NCBI RefSeq assembly: GCF_026914185.1
Contig: NC_070558.1
Location: 992,001 to 1,056,000 of the forward strand
DNA length: 64,000 bases
Direction: 5' to 3'
Source: Puccinia triticina
Lineage: Eukaryota; Basidiomycota; Pucciniomycetes; Pucciniales; Pucciniaceae
Part shown: positions 34,302-44,189 of the stretch, one piece after another
How the letters are laid out: each line of letters begins with the position of its first letter
How positions within the stretch are numbered: the stretch's first letter is position 1
The notes under the pieces: model-generated
Told to the model about the DNA's origin: nothing
Database searches by the model: none
The model's input: only the letters and a program-made list of their open reading frames with translations
Made by a program: the position numbers and the translations under genes

Positions 34302-34768
34302 ATGCTTCGGTCGCTGACTGCCCCATCCTTGTTTTTGATCCTTCTCCTCACCTGCTTAGGTTCCTCGATGGGGTAATCCCTTGGTACATGTACGTACTGG
34401 CTTATTCGGCCCCCCGTGCCCTTCGTTACTAGATGTCTGACTGCTCGTTATCCTGGCACAATCTTCAGCAAGCCGAAGCAGCCGCTGTTTTTCAAGCAAT
34501 CCGATCCGCCGCAGCCGTCAAGAAAGCTCCTTACGGAGGAGCAGCAAGAGATATTCCTTGCTCGTGGGCTGACTGCTGCGATGTACAACCAGCTAACCGA
34601 GCTTCAAGAGCGGGATATATTCAGACTCGTCCAGGAGGGCAAACCTCTGACTGCGGGAGAGAAAATGCACGCCTCTTCCGGCCCGTAAGTACTCAAACAT
34701 CACTGCTTTTTCAAGTCTGTTGATTTGCTGACCAGCGTTCTGACATGTTTCTCAGTTGGGGATGCTAA
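34302..34768 (+). CDS. Small conserved-looking protein, probably mitochondrial
   Basis: The three-exon model gives 90 residues: 34302-34309 (MLR start), 34433-34684 and 34756-34768. The N-terminus MLRCLTARYPGTIFSKPKQP is basic, hydroxylated and non-acidic, like a mitochondrial presequence. The body LLTEEQQEIFLARGLTAAMY to LQERDIFRLVQEGKPLTAGE is amphipathic helix, and the protein ends KMHASSGPWGC. The last intron has a GTAAGT donor and a CTCAG acceptor. The first intron uses a weaker GTCGCT donor. It was chosen because it alone joins an ATG in phase, so the start is less sure than the rest. I cannot name the family. A small mitochondrial ribosome or assembly factor is a guess. Confidence 0.55.
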
Positions 34769-37700
34769 GTCGGCGAGTTGACCGAGCAATACATGGTGAG
34801 AAACTGTAGGAATTTGAGATCTTTTAAACTTTATTGCAGCACACAAACTATAGCTAGTAGTAGTAGATACTGGAAAACAAGAATAAAAAGGTTAAAAGAT
34901 AAATAAATGAAGAAACAATGATTGAAAGAATGAAATCATGTACCTTCTTATAGTTTGGGTCCTTACTATAATTCGAAAAAGATTCTTAAGAAGACTTTGA
35001 CAGGAATAAAAAGGAAAACAGACAAAGCAAGCCTAAAAGAAATGAGAGTTAATAAGAAACAATGAGCAAGATATGAGAGAAAGAAAGAGAATAAAGTTGT
35101 ACCTCCACTTGCGTCTGATCCGTGCTCCTCCTGAATCTTCTGAATCTCAGACGAATTTTTGAATTGGAACCAAACAGCGAAACTAGGACGTTTTATCGAA
35201 AGTTGATTAAGGGCTTGGATGTTCGACGGAGTTGTAGCAATGAAGTCGTACTCAGAAGAACTTCCTTGCTGAGTTCAGGGGGAGAACACAAAGGTGCGCG
35301 GCTATTTGAACACATTGCATATTCATCGTGTAATTTGAATTATTTTCCAACAGAAACGACGAAAATCCCAACGGTTGGTGCGGAAGGATAGCCAACCTGA
35401 AGCGGGGCACTGTGAGTAACAAGATAGGTTTTCTTCCTCATGTCGTGCACTGACGGTGTATCAGTGTATCCTAGGATTTCAAAACCATGGCGGAGATCGT
35501 CCTCACAATACGGGACAGAACTTACAATTCGCCCGATCCCCCGCAATACAAACATCAAGTCTGTTTTCCCCCCTCGGCTTCGAGTTGCAAGCACTTGAAG
35601 CGCTAGACTTCACAAGCAATATGGTCGTGCTTAATCAATTGGTTATTGTGAGCTGGAAAACTCAAGCTTGAAATTGTTGTGTGGTTGTGAGCTTTGGAAG
35701 TGAGCTAGTTCATGGCGGTTTCTTCAACATTTTGTATGTCATTTATCATAAAATTTCCATCCAACTTACTGCTTCAGAATCGTCGCCTGACTGCGTGCAA
35801 AAATATGTCAAACCAGGTTACACAGTCCTGCCACAAGTCATGACAGACCTGCGTGTACCATGACCTGTCAGAAATGCATGACTTTAAGTTATGTAGCTGT
35901 CATGAGAATGACAGCTCTGTCAAACCCAGTGCACAGTCACTGGGCATGTGACAGGTCAGGCAGCTTTTGTGCAGGTGCCTGGTCTGACCAATTGACCTGT
36001 AATTTCACAGGTGCTGCCTGTCATGTAACACCTGCAGGACAGGTTAACCTGATCCACATTCATGTCACACTTTTGCACCCGGTGCCTGTACCATAGACAC
36101 CAATTTTTGCAAATGAACATGGGATTTAAATTTCTCAAAAATGGTGTACTAAGTGTTGCTCATTATGTGGTTTCAGCAATACTGGGTGTATGGATTTCAT
36201 ATTTTGAAGAAAGTGAAATTGAAATTGAAATCCAAAATTGGAATTTGTTGCTGTGGTACAGGCCATCTCAGCACTGTGCCTTGGAATGGTTGACAAAGCA
36301 ACCAAGGAAATGAGATAAAGATTAGCTGAATGTAAATGAAAAATTATGGGTGCATAAGTGTGATCACGCAGATGACTGGCATTGTTAACAAAAAGACAGA
36401 ATTTTGACTGGGTAAAGATCAATGAGTTTTGGAAACATTGGTGAATGTAGTGCAAGTTTCCCAACATTGCCAAGAGATCTCCACAATGTTGGAACCGGCA
36501 ACTTGCATAACCAAGCCAGACATCATACGGACAAATCAACATAGATGGACAGTTGCCTGTGTCAACCCATGCTGAATTCCAGAGCTTTTGGGAGCTCCAC
36601 ACTGCAAGAAAAAATCTAGAAACTGCTTGCAGTTGAGATGCAGCAAGCTTGAATCAAGCCTCAGCTCAAGCTGGAGTCAAGCACCCAAATTCTGTGCTGG
36701 TGCACCTTGAGTGTATACCTTGTTCAGCATCCCAATGCTGAACATTCTGTAGTGATCATGCAGTAGGCAGAGGCAAGTGTTCAGCCTTGAAAATGAGCAT
36801 CCCCCTGAGCACCCTTTTATTCTATTTTATTAAACACTCCATGTGCCATTGAATCCAGCCAGAATAACATAGAAAGGTTGTGTACACATCAAAGGGATAT
36901 GTACATAAGAAATGAATATGTAAGCATGAAAGGGGAATATGAGAAGGTGTATTAGCATATAAAAGGGATATTTACACATGATGAAAGGGGTATGTATGCA
37001 TGAAAGGGGTTTGTATGTATGAAAGGAGTATGTGCAGTAAGCAAAGGGGTATTTGCACATGAAAGGGATATGTACTTAGTACTAACTGAAACAGTCACTA
37101 GTACTCGGGACCCATATGCTCAATGATACTCTTGGCGTGGGGAGGTATTTGATCCACACACTCCTTAGAGTCAATCTCTTGGTGCGTGGAGGTAACTCCT
37201 GCGCGCGCTCTGGAAGCAGTCTCTTGGCGCGTGGAGGGGACTCTTTGGCTGCACGCGCTTGAGGCTGACATAGGTGTACTGGGGCGGCGGAAGCAGACAT
37301 CATTAGCGGATGACGTTGGGTGGAAGCGCCGGGTAGAGACTAACTCGGGAGGCTAGTCGCGGTGTGTGGGAGAACAGGCATTGGAGATGTGCTAGGCTTG
37401 GAGGCAATGCAGGCGGAGTTTGTTAGTGTGGGAAAGAGGGATGCAGACAATGTTGGGTGGGAATGGAGGACGGTGGTGCAGACGGAGTGGGGGTATGAGA
37501 TCAGAGGGGGACAGCTTTTCTCGGACTATTGTAGCATTTCTACTTACTACTCTTACGGTACCAAAATTCTAGTAGCTGTTTTCTTGTGTGTCACTTTACG
37601 GATTACAAGCGTGCGGAGAGTTTTTACCTACCCTAAAAATCATACCTTTTGCGGAGTTTTTGCGTGTGGAAGCGGAGCATTTGAATCCTTTGTGGACTAG

Positions 37701-38178
37701 GCGGATTGTATCAGACTCACAGAGGAGTGCTGAAGGGATTTGTATGTTGCGGAGTTTCAGTGTTGACTACCAAACAAGCCCGGAACTGTCCTAGAAGGAA
37801 GGCAGACATTCAACTTGAACTATACGTCCCGCTTTCTATTTGACACCGCCTTCCTGCACCCCCCCTCCCCCCCCCCCCGGGGATCCCCCAAGCATGGTCC
37901 GCGCGCACAGATGTCAAGAGCTGCGGAAAACTCTTGCCGCTGCGGCTCAAACTCTCAGAGCATCTGCATACGTGGCTAGATTAGCCTGGGCTAACTAGCT
38001 TGGATTACAATTGGAATAGGCTAATCTGATCAGCCATGCGCATGGGTGGGGATTAGCAGGTCCAAGGCCGTCAGAGGTTATGTGTTTAGTTGTCTTTATG
38101 TTATGTGTTTGGCACCTAAACACATAAATTTCATGCTAACAAGCATGATGAATATTCATTTTGGGATTAGTCCCAGGA
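34769..38178. other. Repeat-rich intergenic DNA
   Basis: No gene with recognisable features. It includes A-rich DNA (34800-35080), fragments with repeated TGACCTGTCA/TGACAGGTCA motifs (35830-36060), a MITE-type end (about 36599), tandem repeats (36885-37075) and a C-tract near 37860-37880. A 155-codon minus-strand frame at 36135-36602 has protein-like composition but no family I know. Confidence 0.35.
36885..37075. repeat. Degenerate tandem repeats, ~24-28-bp unit
   Basis: Seven or more imperfect units of the form ATGAAAGGGGTATGTATGC stand in a row, with variation in spacer length (GCATGAAAGGGGTTTGTATG, GCACATGAAAGGGATATGTA). Confidence 0.65.
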
Positions 38179-38186
38179 TTAGTGGC

Positions 38187-38524
38187 AACGGTGGGCCAAT
38201 ACACTAACGTTATTTGTTAGTGTAGTGTATTTTAGCCAAAACCAGCTAACAATAACAACATTTTCTGTTATCTTGTTTTTTGTGTTGCTAACAATACAGG
38301 AACTTGCCCAGGAAATAGTGATGGATAACAGAAATAACTGTTATTGTATCCTGTTAGTAGCAATAAAAGGCCTGTTATTGTTGTTATTGCTGTTATTTCC
38401 TGTTATTGTTAGTATGGATACTTGTATCTCAGATAACAAATAACATGAATTTGGGAGTCAATAAAATGGCTACACTAACAGTTATTGTCCAATAACGTTA
38501 GTGTAGTGCAGTGGCCCATTGCTG
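38187..38524. mobile_element. Divergent member of the AACGGTGGGCC element family
   Basis: It starts AACGGTGGGCC as do the copies at 1108 and 3562, but its right end has diverged to GGCCCATTGCTG. It is flanked by TTAGTGGC (38179-38186) and TTAGTGGG (38525-38532), a 7-bp match plus one mismatch. The body differs (ACACTAACGTTATTTGTTAG at the left, AATAACGTTAGTGTAGTG at the right) but is again built from short GTTAGTG/CACTAAC iterations. Confidence 0.75.
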
Positions 38525-38532
38525 TTAGTGGG

Positions 38533-39494
38533 GTCTACATTTAGACCCCACTAGCTCCAAACGGAGCTCCGGGTCAAGTTGATCCCCGGTTGATCCAACC
38601 CGATGCGGGTGCGGGGTTGAACTAAGTGCCCTAATCCGGGCTAACTTACACGGTGAGGAATTTATGTTGCAACACCCAGACGAGTTCGTTGGGGTTGCAT
38701 CCGCAGTGACTGTGCAGCTTGCGCAGTGACTGCGCGTGATTTCGTCTGGGTGTCGCACGGAAAAATGCGACACTTAACTCTTCACCGTGTTCGTGCCCGG
38801 TGCGGATGGTCTCAGAGTTTGCGGCCAAAGTCGCAAGCTCTTTTGGGCTAGCTTTAGTTCATTTCTCTTCCCTACATAGTTGAGGCAAGGAAGGGGACCC
38901 CCCTTCTTGACCTCTCCATCCCGCACTTGCCGCGGGGCGCTGCACCAGTGCTCCGGGGCAAGTACTAGGTGAGAGAACGACAGCCGAATGGATTGCGGGG
39001 GAGCAAACAGGTCTGTACATGGAGGCGGCTAAGTGGGAAGCCCTGATGGATCGGAGCTGGGGCTAGGCTGCTTCAGTCATGCAGCACAGTGTCATGCAAA
39101 GACACACGCGCAAATACACCCGGGAGATTCATATATGAATCCCCCATTGATAGAAGTTCCCAAGCTCATCGCTCTGAACTTCCTCTCTCCGTGCCCATCA
39201 GAGACTTGCCCACTTCAGGTCCATTCAGACCCAACTGGCGTACTCCCAAAGCAAGCTCGGCCGCGCAAAAGCAATGACTAGGATACAAAAACTAGATGAA
39301 ATTACAACTGAATACAATGTCCTAGAGTGCTTCGCACCGATACAAGCGTTCTAAACCTCAAGCAATTCCGTCAACTACTGAAACACACTGCTTTTTCCGG
39401 AAAAAGTGCCATCCTGGCTATGCGGAGAAAACAGAAATCACAAAATTGCAATGGGAAACTGAAGAAAAGCAGCTGAGCAACATCACTGGCGGGC
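38533..39494. other. Intergenic region, no gene recognised
   Basis: Mixed-composition DNA with short frames only. AGTGACTGTGCAG/TGCGCAGTGACTG motifs near 38705-38735 form a local inverted repeat. Confidence 0.4.
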
Positions 39495-41076
39495 CTAGAT
39501 TTTCTTGGTCGCTGGGACAGTGAATTTGGGCTGTTCGATCTCTTTTCCCGAGGTGGCGAAGACGTTTGAGAAGAAGACATGTTCCTTGTTGATATGTGGC
39601 TAAGGGAGACAGCAGCACATGAAAGTTGTCAGAGAACGCACACTTTTCTCAGAGTAAAAATAGATCAGACATGGTGGCAGTGGCTTTGCGCTTACTTGGA
39701 AGCCGTAGTGGGGGGTATCCCATGTTTTGTCAGCTGGGGTCTTTTTGTCAGCGAGGGGGCTAGCATTGGCAAAAGTGTTGCAAAAGAGCACAATATTCAG
39801 TCAGTTTTTGCCAAATCAAAATGATGCTCTCCTTTGGGATACACAATGAGGAAGCAGAGCAATGAGAATCAAGCGCACAATTTAATCAATTGAATGTGGT
39901 ATTCTCCCTTTTGCCTGATGTCTGGAGACATTGCTTTGGGGTCATTGGCCGTGGGACCTGAAGCCATCTTCAGAGGATCGGTACCGATGGAAGAATAAAC
40001 TGTAAGGGTGCTGATAGGAGAGAACATGTTGCAGATACGAGCGATTGTCAATAATCTTTGCCCCAATAAATAATCGCGCAGCGGATCTTTCAAACCTTAC
40101 TTCTTATCCCAGTCAACGGTGACGGCAAAGTTGTAGCTTTGGTCATATACCAGGGGAAGCTCGAGTAGCGTCTTGGTGGTCCAGTCTCGCACTCTGATGG
40201 TTTTGCTGTTGCTGCTGGGCTTGTGTTCGTAATTTTTGGCGTCAAAGTCGGACCCGCAGAAAATGTCGAAGACATGATCACCTGGTTAGGATAAAGATTA
40301 GCGTCATGAAATGTATGACTTGTGGATTGATGAGTAGTCTTACCTGTCTGCAACGATTAAAGAAAGCAAGGAGACAAGTCAGCACGTTGTTAGGAGTGGG
40401 AATCAGGATTGAGAACTTACAGGACCTTCAATGCTAGCCAGAAGGTATCCATGCTCAAGTACAAGCGGAGCATCTGAGGCCAATCGGATCGTCTACGGAT
40501 AAGGATGCTTTGGTTCAGCTGCTGAGTCTACATTGCGAGTAGCGCTCTGGCGAGAGGCAGCACGCACCTGATACCAGGTTGTGGTCCCAGAGAGAGTGGT
40601 GGTTCTGTCAATGACAGGATTGACATCCGTTCGTCTGCCGAGGCAAGGTAGATAATATGTATTTAAGTAAATGGCTAAAAACAAACGGCCGAGTAGAGGC
40701 ATCATTACCTGAAACCGAATTGTGGAGGGCCGCTGCCTGGGACGAGGATTGAGTTGTCGAGAATCCTCAACTTTATTTCAGGCGCCGAGTTATCTGGTTG
40801 CAGGATTTTAACATATCTAGAAGCCTTTGAGGCACCTTTGACAATGTATGCAATGAGTTTCCTCAGAGCCGAGTTGGTGTTATCCAAGTCTTCAGTTTTC
40901 ATGTCGGGAGTGATCTTGAAATCGAAGACCCGTTGGGGAGCACCAGAGCCGGACTCTGCGTCGAGGCCAATACGTGTCCCCTCGGCTCTTGCCTCATCAG
41001 CTGGAGCAGCAAGCGAAAGACTCGCGAAGAGGAAAATAGCCATGAGGATGGCCCGTTGCATATTTCCGGCTAGCAT
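39495..41076 (-). CDS. Secreted GH131 beta-glucanase with a 4-nt microexon
   Basis: GH131 enzymes act on beta-1,3/1,6- and beta-1,4-glucans. Eight exons give 330 residues: 40709-41076, 40568-40634, 40421-40492, 40344-40347, 40101-40281, 39879-40010, 39696-39759, 39495-39599. An N-terminal signal peptide (AILMAIFLFASLSLAAPA) is followed by VFDFKITPDMKTEDLDNTNS and the family hallmark ILVPGSGPPQFGFRRTD, then LEHGYLLASIEGP, GDHVFDIFCGSDFDAKNYE, YNFAVTVDWDKN, KGEYHIQLIKFPLAD, TPHYGFQPHINKEHVFFSNV. Exon 4 is only ACAG: the flanking exons end in phase 0 and need one extra base in phase 1, and ACAG sits between TTGCAG and GTAAGA. MQRAIL (five codons downstream) is an alternative start. No lesion is seen. 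Confidence 0.9.
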
Positions 41077-41230
41077 CGTTGAGAGGGGTTAATCTGATGA
41101 GACGAGAGAGATCTTGAATGGAGAACTGGTAAAAGACGACCCGCAACTGAAAGAAATGTAAAGATTAATGTGATGGAAAAGGCAACGCTGAAGATTAGAT
41201 GAGGAAGTGGAGCAGGGGCAACAACCCTCT

Positions 41231-41240
41231 ACTTTTTATA
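41231..41240 (-). promoter_or_regulatory. TATA box of the GH131 gene
   Basis: On the minus strand TATAAAAAGT lies about 155 bp upstream of the start codon, in a GC-mixed flank. A plausible core promoter. Confidence 0.55.
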
Positions 41241-42266
41241 GGCCAGTACCTTGCAAGCTGGTCTGCCAGGGGCCAGGAAGGGTGACTTGATTGCGGAGCC
41301 GGTTTCGCGGGGTGCAGATAAACCACATCCTATCCATGGCAACACAAGGCTTTAGGCTTGCATGTAAGGCTTTAATCCTTCGACCCTTAATTCAATCCTC
41401 GACGGGGTATATTGTACACATTGGGACCGCATACTACGGTAGCCCATCCACTGCTGGGGCTAACCCAAACCAGCCGCGCTGGATACCTTCCTGACAGCCC
41501 CATCCATTCGGATCGGAAAGCTTCTGCAACACCTTCCAGGCGCTACAACGGTCGACGCCAGAGAGGCTGGCCGTGTGTATCTACTATCGATGAGGCACAC
41601 CAGCAACACTTCTCCCTGGGTGTAAAGTTTACCTTGTCTCGGAGACGGCCCGGTGGCGGGAGACGCGTGCGGCCCGAACTATGTAACTTAGGCCCCGTTT
41701 AAAAGTTGTCGACCCAGGTCGGCGCCATCTTGTACTCAGGTATGGCGCGGGGCCTGTACGGCAAAGCAATTTTGGATATGCTGTACAGATGCCGGGGAGC
41801 AACGCGCCGTTCCCCTCTTGCGGGGCCCAGGTGGCGCCCCCGACCGCGTTAAGTGGGCGCCCCGATCGTCCGGGTGTGTAGAAACACGAGCTCAACTAAG
41901 CCTCTCGCTCGGAGGGTCGGGGGGGGGGCCGACCCCGCGTCCCGAAGGGACGGAGAGCGTCCCTTCGGGTTCGGAGGCGCTTCGCGCCCCCCCGGAAGGA
42001 AGGGACTTGTGTTAAGAGCATCCTGATGTTATCTCCTCCGGCTGGCTGAGCCGCAGCCGAGTACGTGACCCCAGCCACAACACGGGGCTGCCTCCGGGGC
42101 TCTCACTGGGTAAGCTCGGGGTCCCAGGGGGTCCCGCGAGCAGCTGGGCTCGGCGGCGGGCCGGCGCTCAACCGCCGCCGAAGACCAGATGCTGCTCCGG
42201 ACTATCTTGAACGCTCGGAACCATCTCTCCACCGGCCCCGCCATCATCCTCCACGGCTCGATCCGA
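41241..42266. other. Intergenic region with G-tract repeat and hairpin
   Basis: GC-rich from about 41640. It holds the repeat fragment at 41888-41943 and a hairpin at 41941-41969. No gene is recognised before FHIT. Confidence 0.4.
41888..41969. repeat. G-tract repeat fragment, copy 2, with adjoining hairpin
   Basis: Shares AACTAAGCCTCTCGCTCGGA, the G run and CCGACCCCGCGTCCC with 32908-32967. It runs into a perfect 12-bp hairpin CCCGAAGGGACG/CGTCCCTTCGGG (41941-41952 and 41958-41969) with a GAGAG loop, then another GC-rich palindrome (GGCGCTTCGCGCC). Hairpin ends of this kind are seen at Helitron-like or other repeat termini, but the class is not established. Confidence 0.65.
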
Positions 42267-43327
42267 ATGTCTTCAAGCCTCAAGTTCTCGAGCTTTGATG
42301 TCACGTGGGTCAATATACGTCGCACTTGCTGAACACATCTTGGGCCAGGCAGTCCCGTCGTATTGGCCCCACCGAAGCAAGACATGATCTGAAAAGCTTA
42401 TCATGACCCCCCGAAAAAACGTTTGATTTCATGAAACAGGAACCAGGTCTTTTTCCGGTCTGATCACTCGTTTGCGATAGTCAACCTCAAACCGATTGCA
42501 CCGGGGCGTAAGTTGAGAGTTTAGGACAGCATCATACTTCATTATATTCTCTTCAGCTTTTTGCTGCAATCTGATAGTGGAGAGTTGACTGTATTCAAAG
42601 CATCATAAACAAACAAACATAAAACACATCACCCCCGGATACACAGATGTCCTGGTGATCCCTAAACGAACCGAAGCGAAGCGACTTGCAGATCTCAGTC
42701 GGGATGAAGTTGCCGACCTTTTCGGCTCGGTTCAACGAGTGGGCTCGGTCATGGAATCGGTCCACAAAGCCAGCAGTCTCACTGTGGCCATCCAAGTGAG
42801 CCATCTCGCTTTCAAAAATATCTGTATACGCTCTCTTCTTCAAGCAATTACATGACCCGGTTAATGTGGGACCGTTTTCTTGGCGGGAATCTGCTCGATA
42901 GGATGGCCCGTTTGCTGGACAATCGGTCAGTTAGACACTCGTCCCCACCATCATCCCTCAGTGGACTTAACATATGCTGATTGGTTGATCATATCACAGG
43001 TCCCACACCTCCACGTGCATGTTATTCCCAGACGCCCCAACGATTTCGTTCCGAATGATAAGGTTGGTGTTTTCCCAACACCACACCACATTTCTTTCTT
43101 GTCTTATCTCCCTCGCTGCAACCCCTTTGTGAATTGGTCGACTGAGAACAAGATTTGCGCAGATCTACGATCATCTGAATCGATTCGATGGCTCCACTGC
43201 CAGCAATGACCAATCTGACAAACAGCAAGTAAGCCAACTGAAAATTGACAATGAAGAACGTGTTGCACGCACACAGGAGGACATGGAAGAAGAAGCCAAG
43301 TCATTAAGTCAACACTTTCAAGCCTAG
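42267..43327 (+). CDS. FHIT/Hnt2-type diadenosine polyphosphate hydrolase
   Basis: Enzymes of this HIT branch cleave Ap3A/Ap4A. Six exons give 168 residues: 42267-42304, 42440-42507, 42647-42795, 42902-42925, 43000-43062, 43163-43327. The start MSSSLKFSSFDVTNQVFFRS matches the first strand of the family, followed by FAIVNLKPIAPGHVLVIPKR, LADLSRDEVADLFGSVQRVG, ASSLTVAIQDGPFAGQS and the catalytic triad VPHLHVHVIPRRPNDF (H-x-H-x-H). The C-terminal region (IYDHLNRFDG.. to EDMEEEAKSLSQHF) is a charged helix, as in Fhit. The exon 42902-42925 is only 24 nt and encodes DGPFAGQS, which is needed for the fold. Start and splice phases are consistent. Convergent with TSC2. Confidence 0.93.
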
Positions 43328-44189
43328 ATTCCTTTGTACATTAATCACAATCCAATGTACATATTCTGTCGAGTCATGCCAGATTTGCCAGCATTGACAC
43401 CACCCAATTTCAGCCTGCTGCCATTTTCACTTGTTGCAAGGCTCCTTTGTACTCCCTGTGAATTACGAACTGGCTGTAACTCTATGAAAAACGAGAACAA
43501 GAGAAACTATCATAGTTACCTGGGAATAGTTGTCCATCCCGAGACTGTACCACTCCACTTTATACACATGAGAGTTGACAGGAGGGCTGCTGCACCAAGT
43601 TTCAGCTGGGACCAATACTGGCTCCATAGCATAGATGTAGCAGGGCCGGAGAAGAACACGTCACAGGCATGGATGCAGCTGTCCGCTCACATTTTCTCAA
43701 GACCTACTCTGATATTCAAAGCACAAGAACGAAAACCCAAAAATGATCGCAGCATCCAGCAGCAATGCTCTTCTGGACGGGCCGGAGAGCTGACATGCGC
43801 ATCTCATGCCAGAAGCCTGCCCCACACCTTATGAACAGACACACTAGGTCTGCCGAATCCAGTCGTGCAACCAGCCAACTCCACAAGACCCTGCATAACG
43901 GATTGTTTTTTAGTTGAAAGATGAGGCCATTTCAAGCGTCGAAGCAAAAAAATAAATAAATTACCGCACGCCCAAAAGGAAAAAAAGGAAAACAAGAGTC
44001 AGATCACCACCACCCGGCCCACCCCAACGCCTCCCCGCGCCCACAGAAAAGAGAAAGCCTAGAAGACAGCCCGACAGAGAACCCCAACGACAACCCCAAA
44101 TAACCAAACAGATGCACACCAAAAAAACAAAAAAAAAAACAAGCCACAAAAAAAAGAGACAAGGCCAGAACAGAAAGGAAGAGGAGATG
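43328..44189. other. Intergenic region between FHIT and TSC2
   Basis: 3' flanks of convergent genes. A 166-codon plus-strand frame at 43334-43834 shows no recognisable domain and no start context. The part before TSC2 is A-rich. Confidence 0.5.

Noticed and set aside
36885..37075. CRISPR-like array
   Set aside because: Eukaryotic context, degenerate units without constant spacers, and no associated genes.
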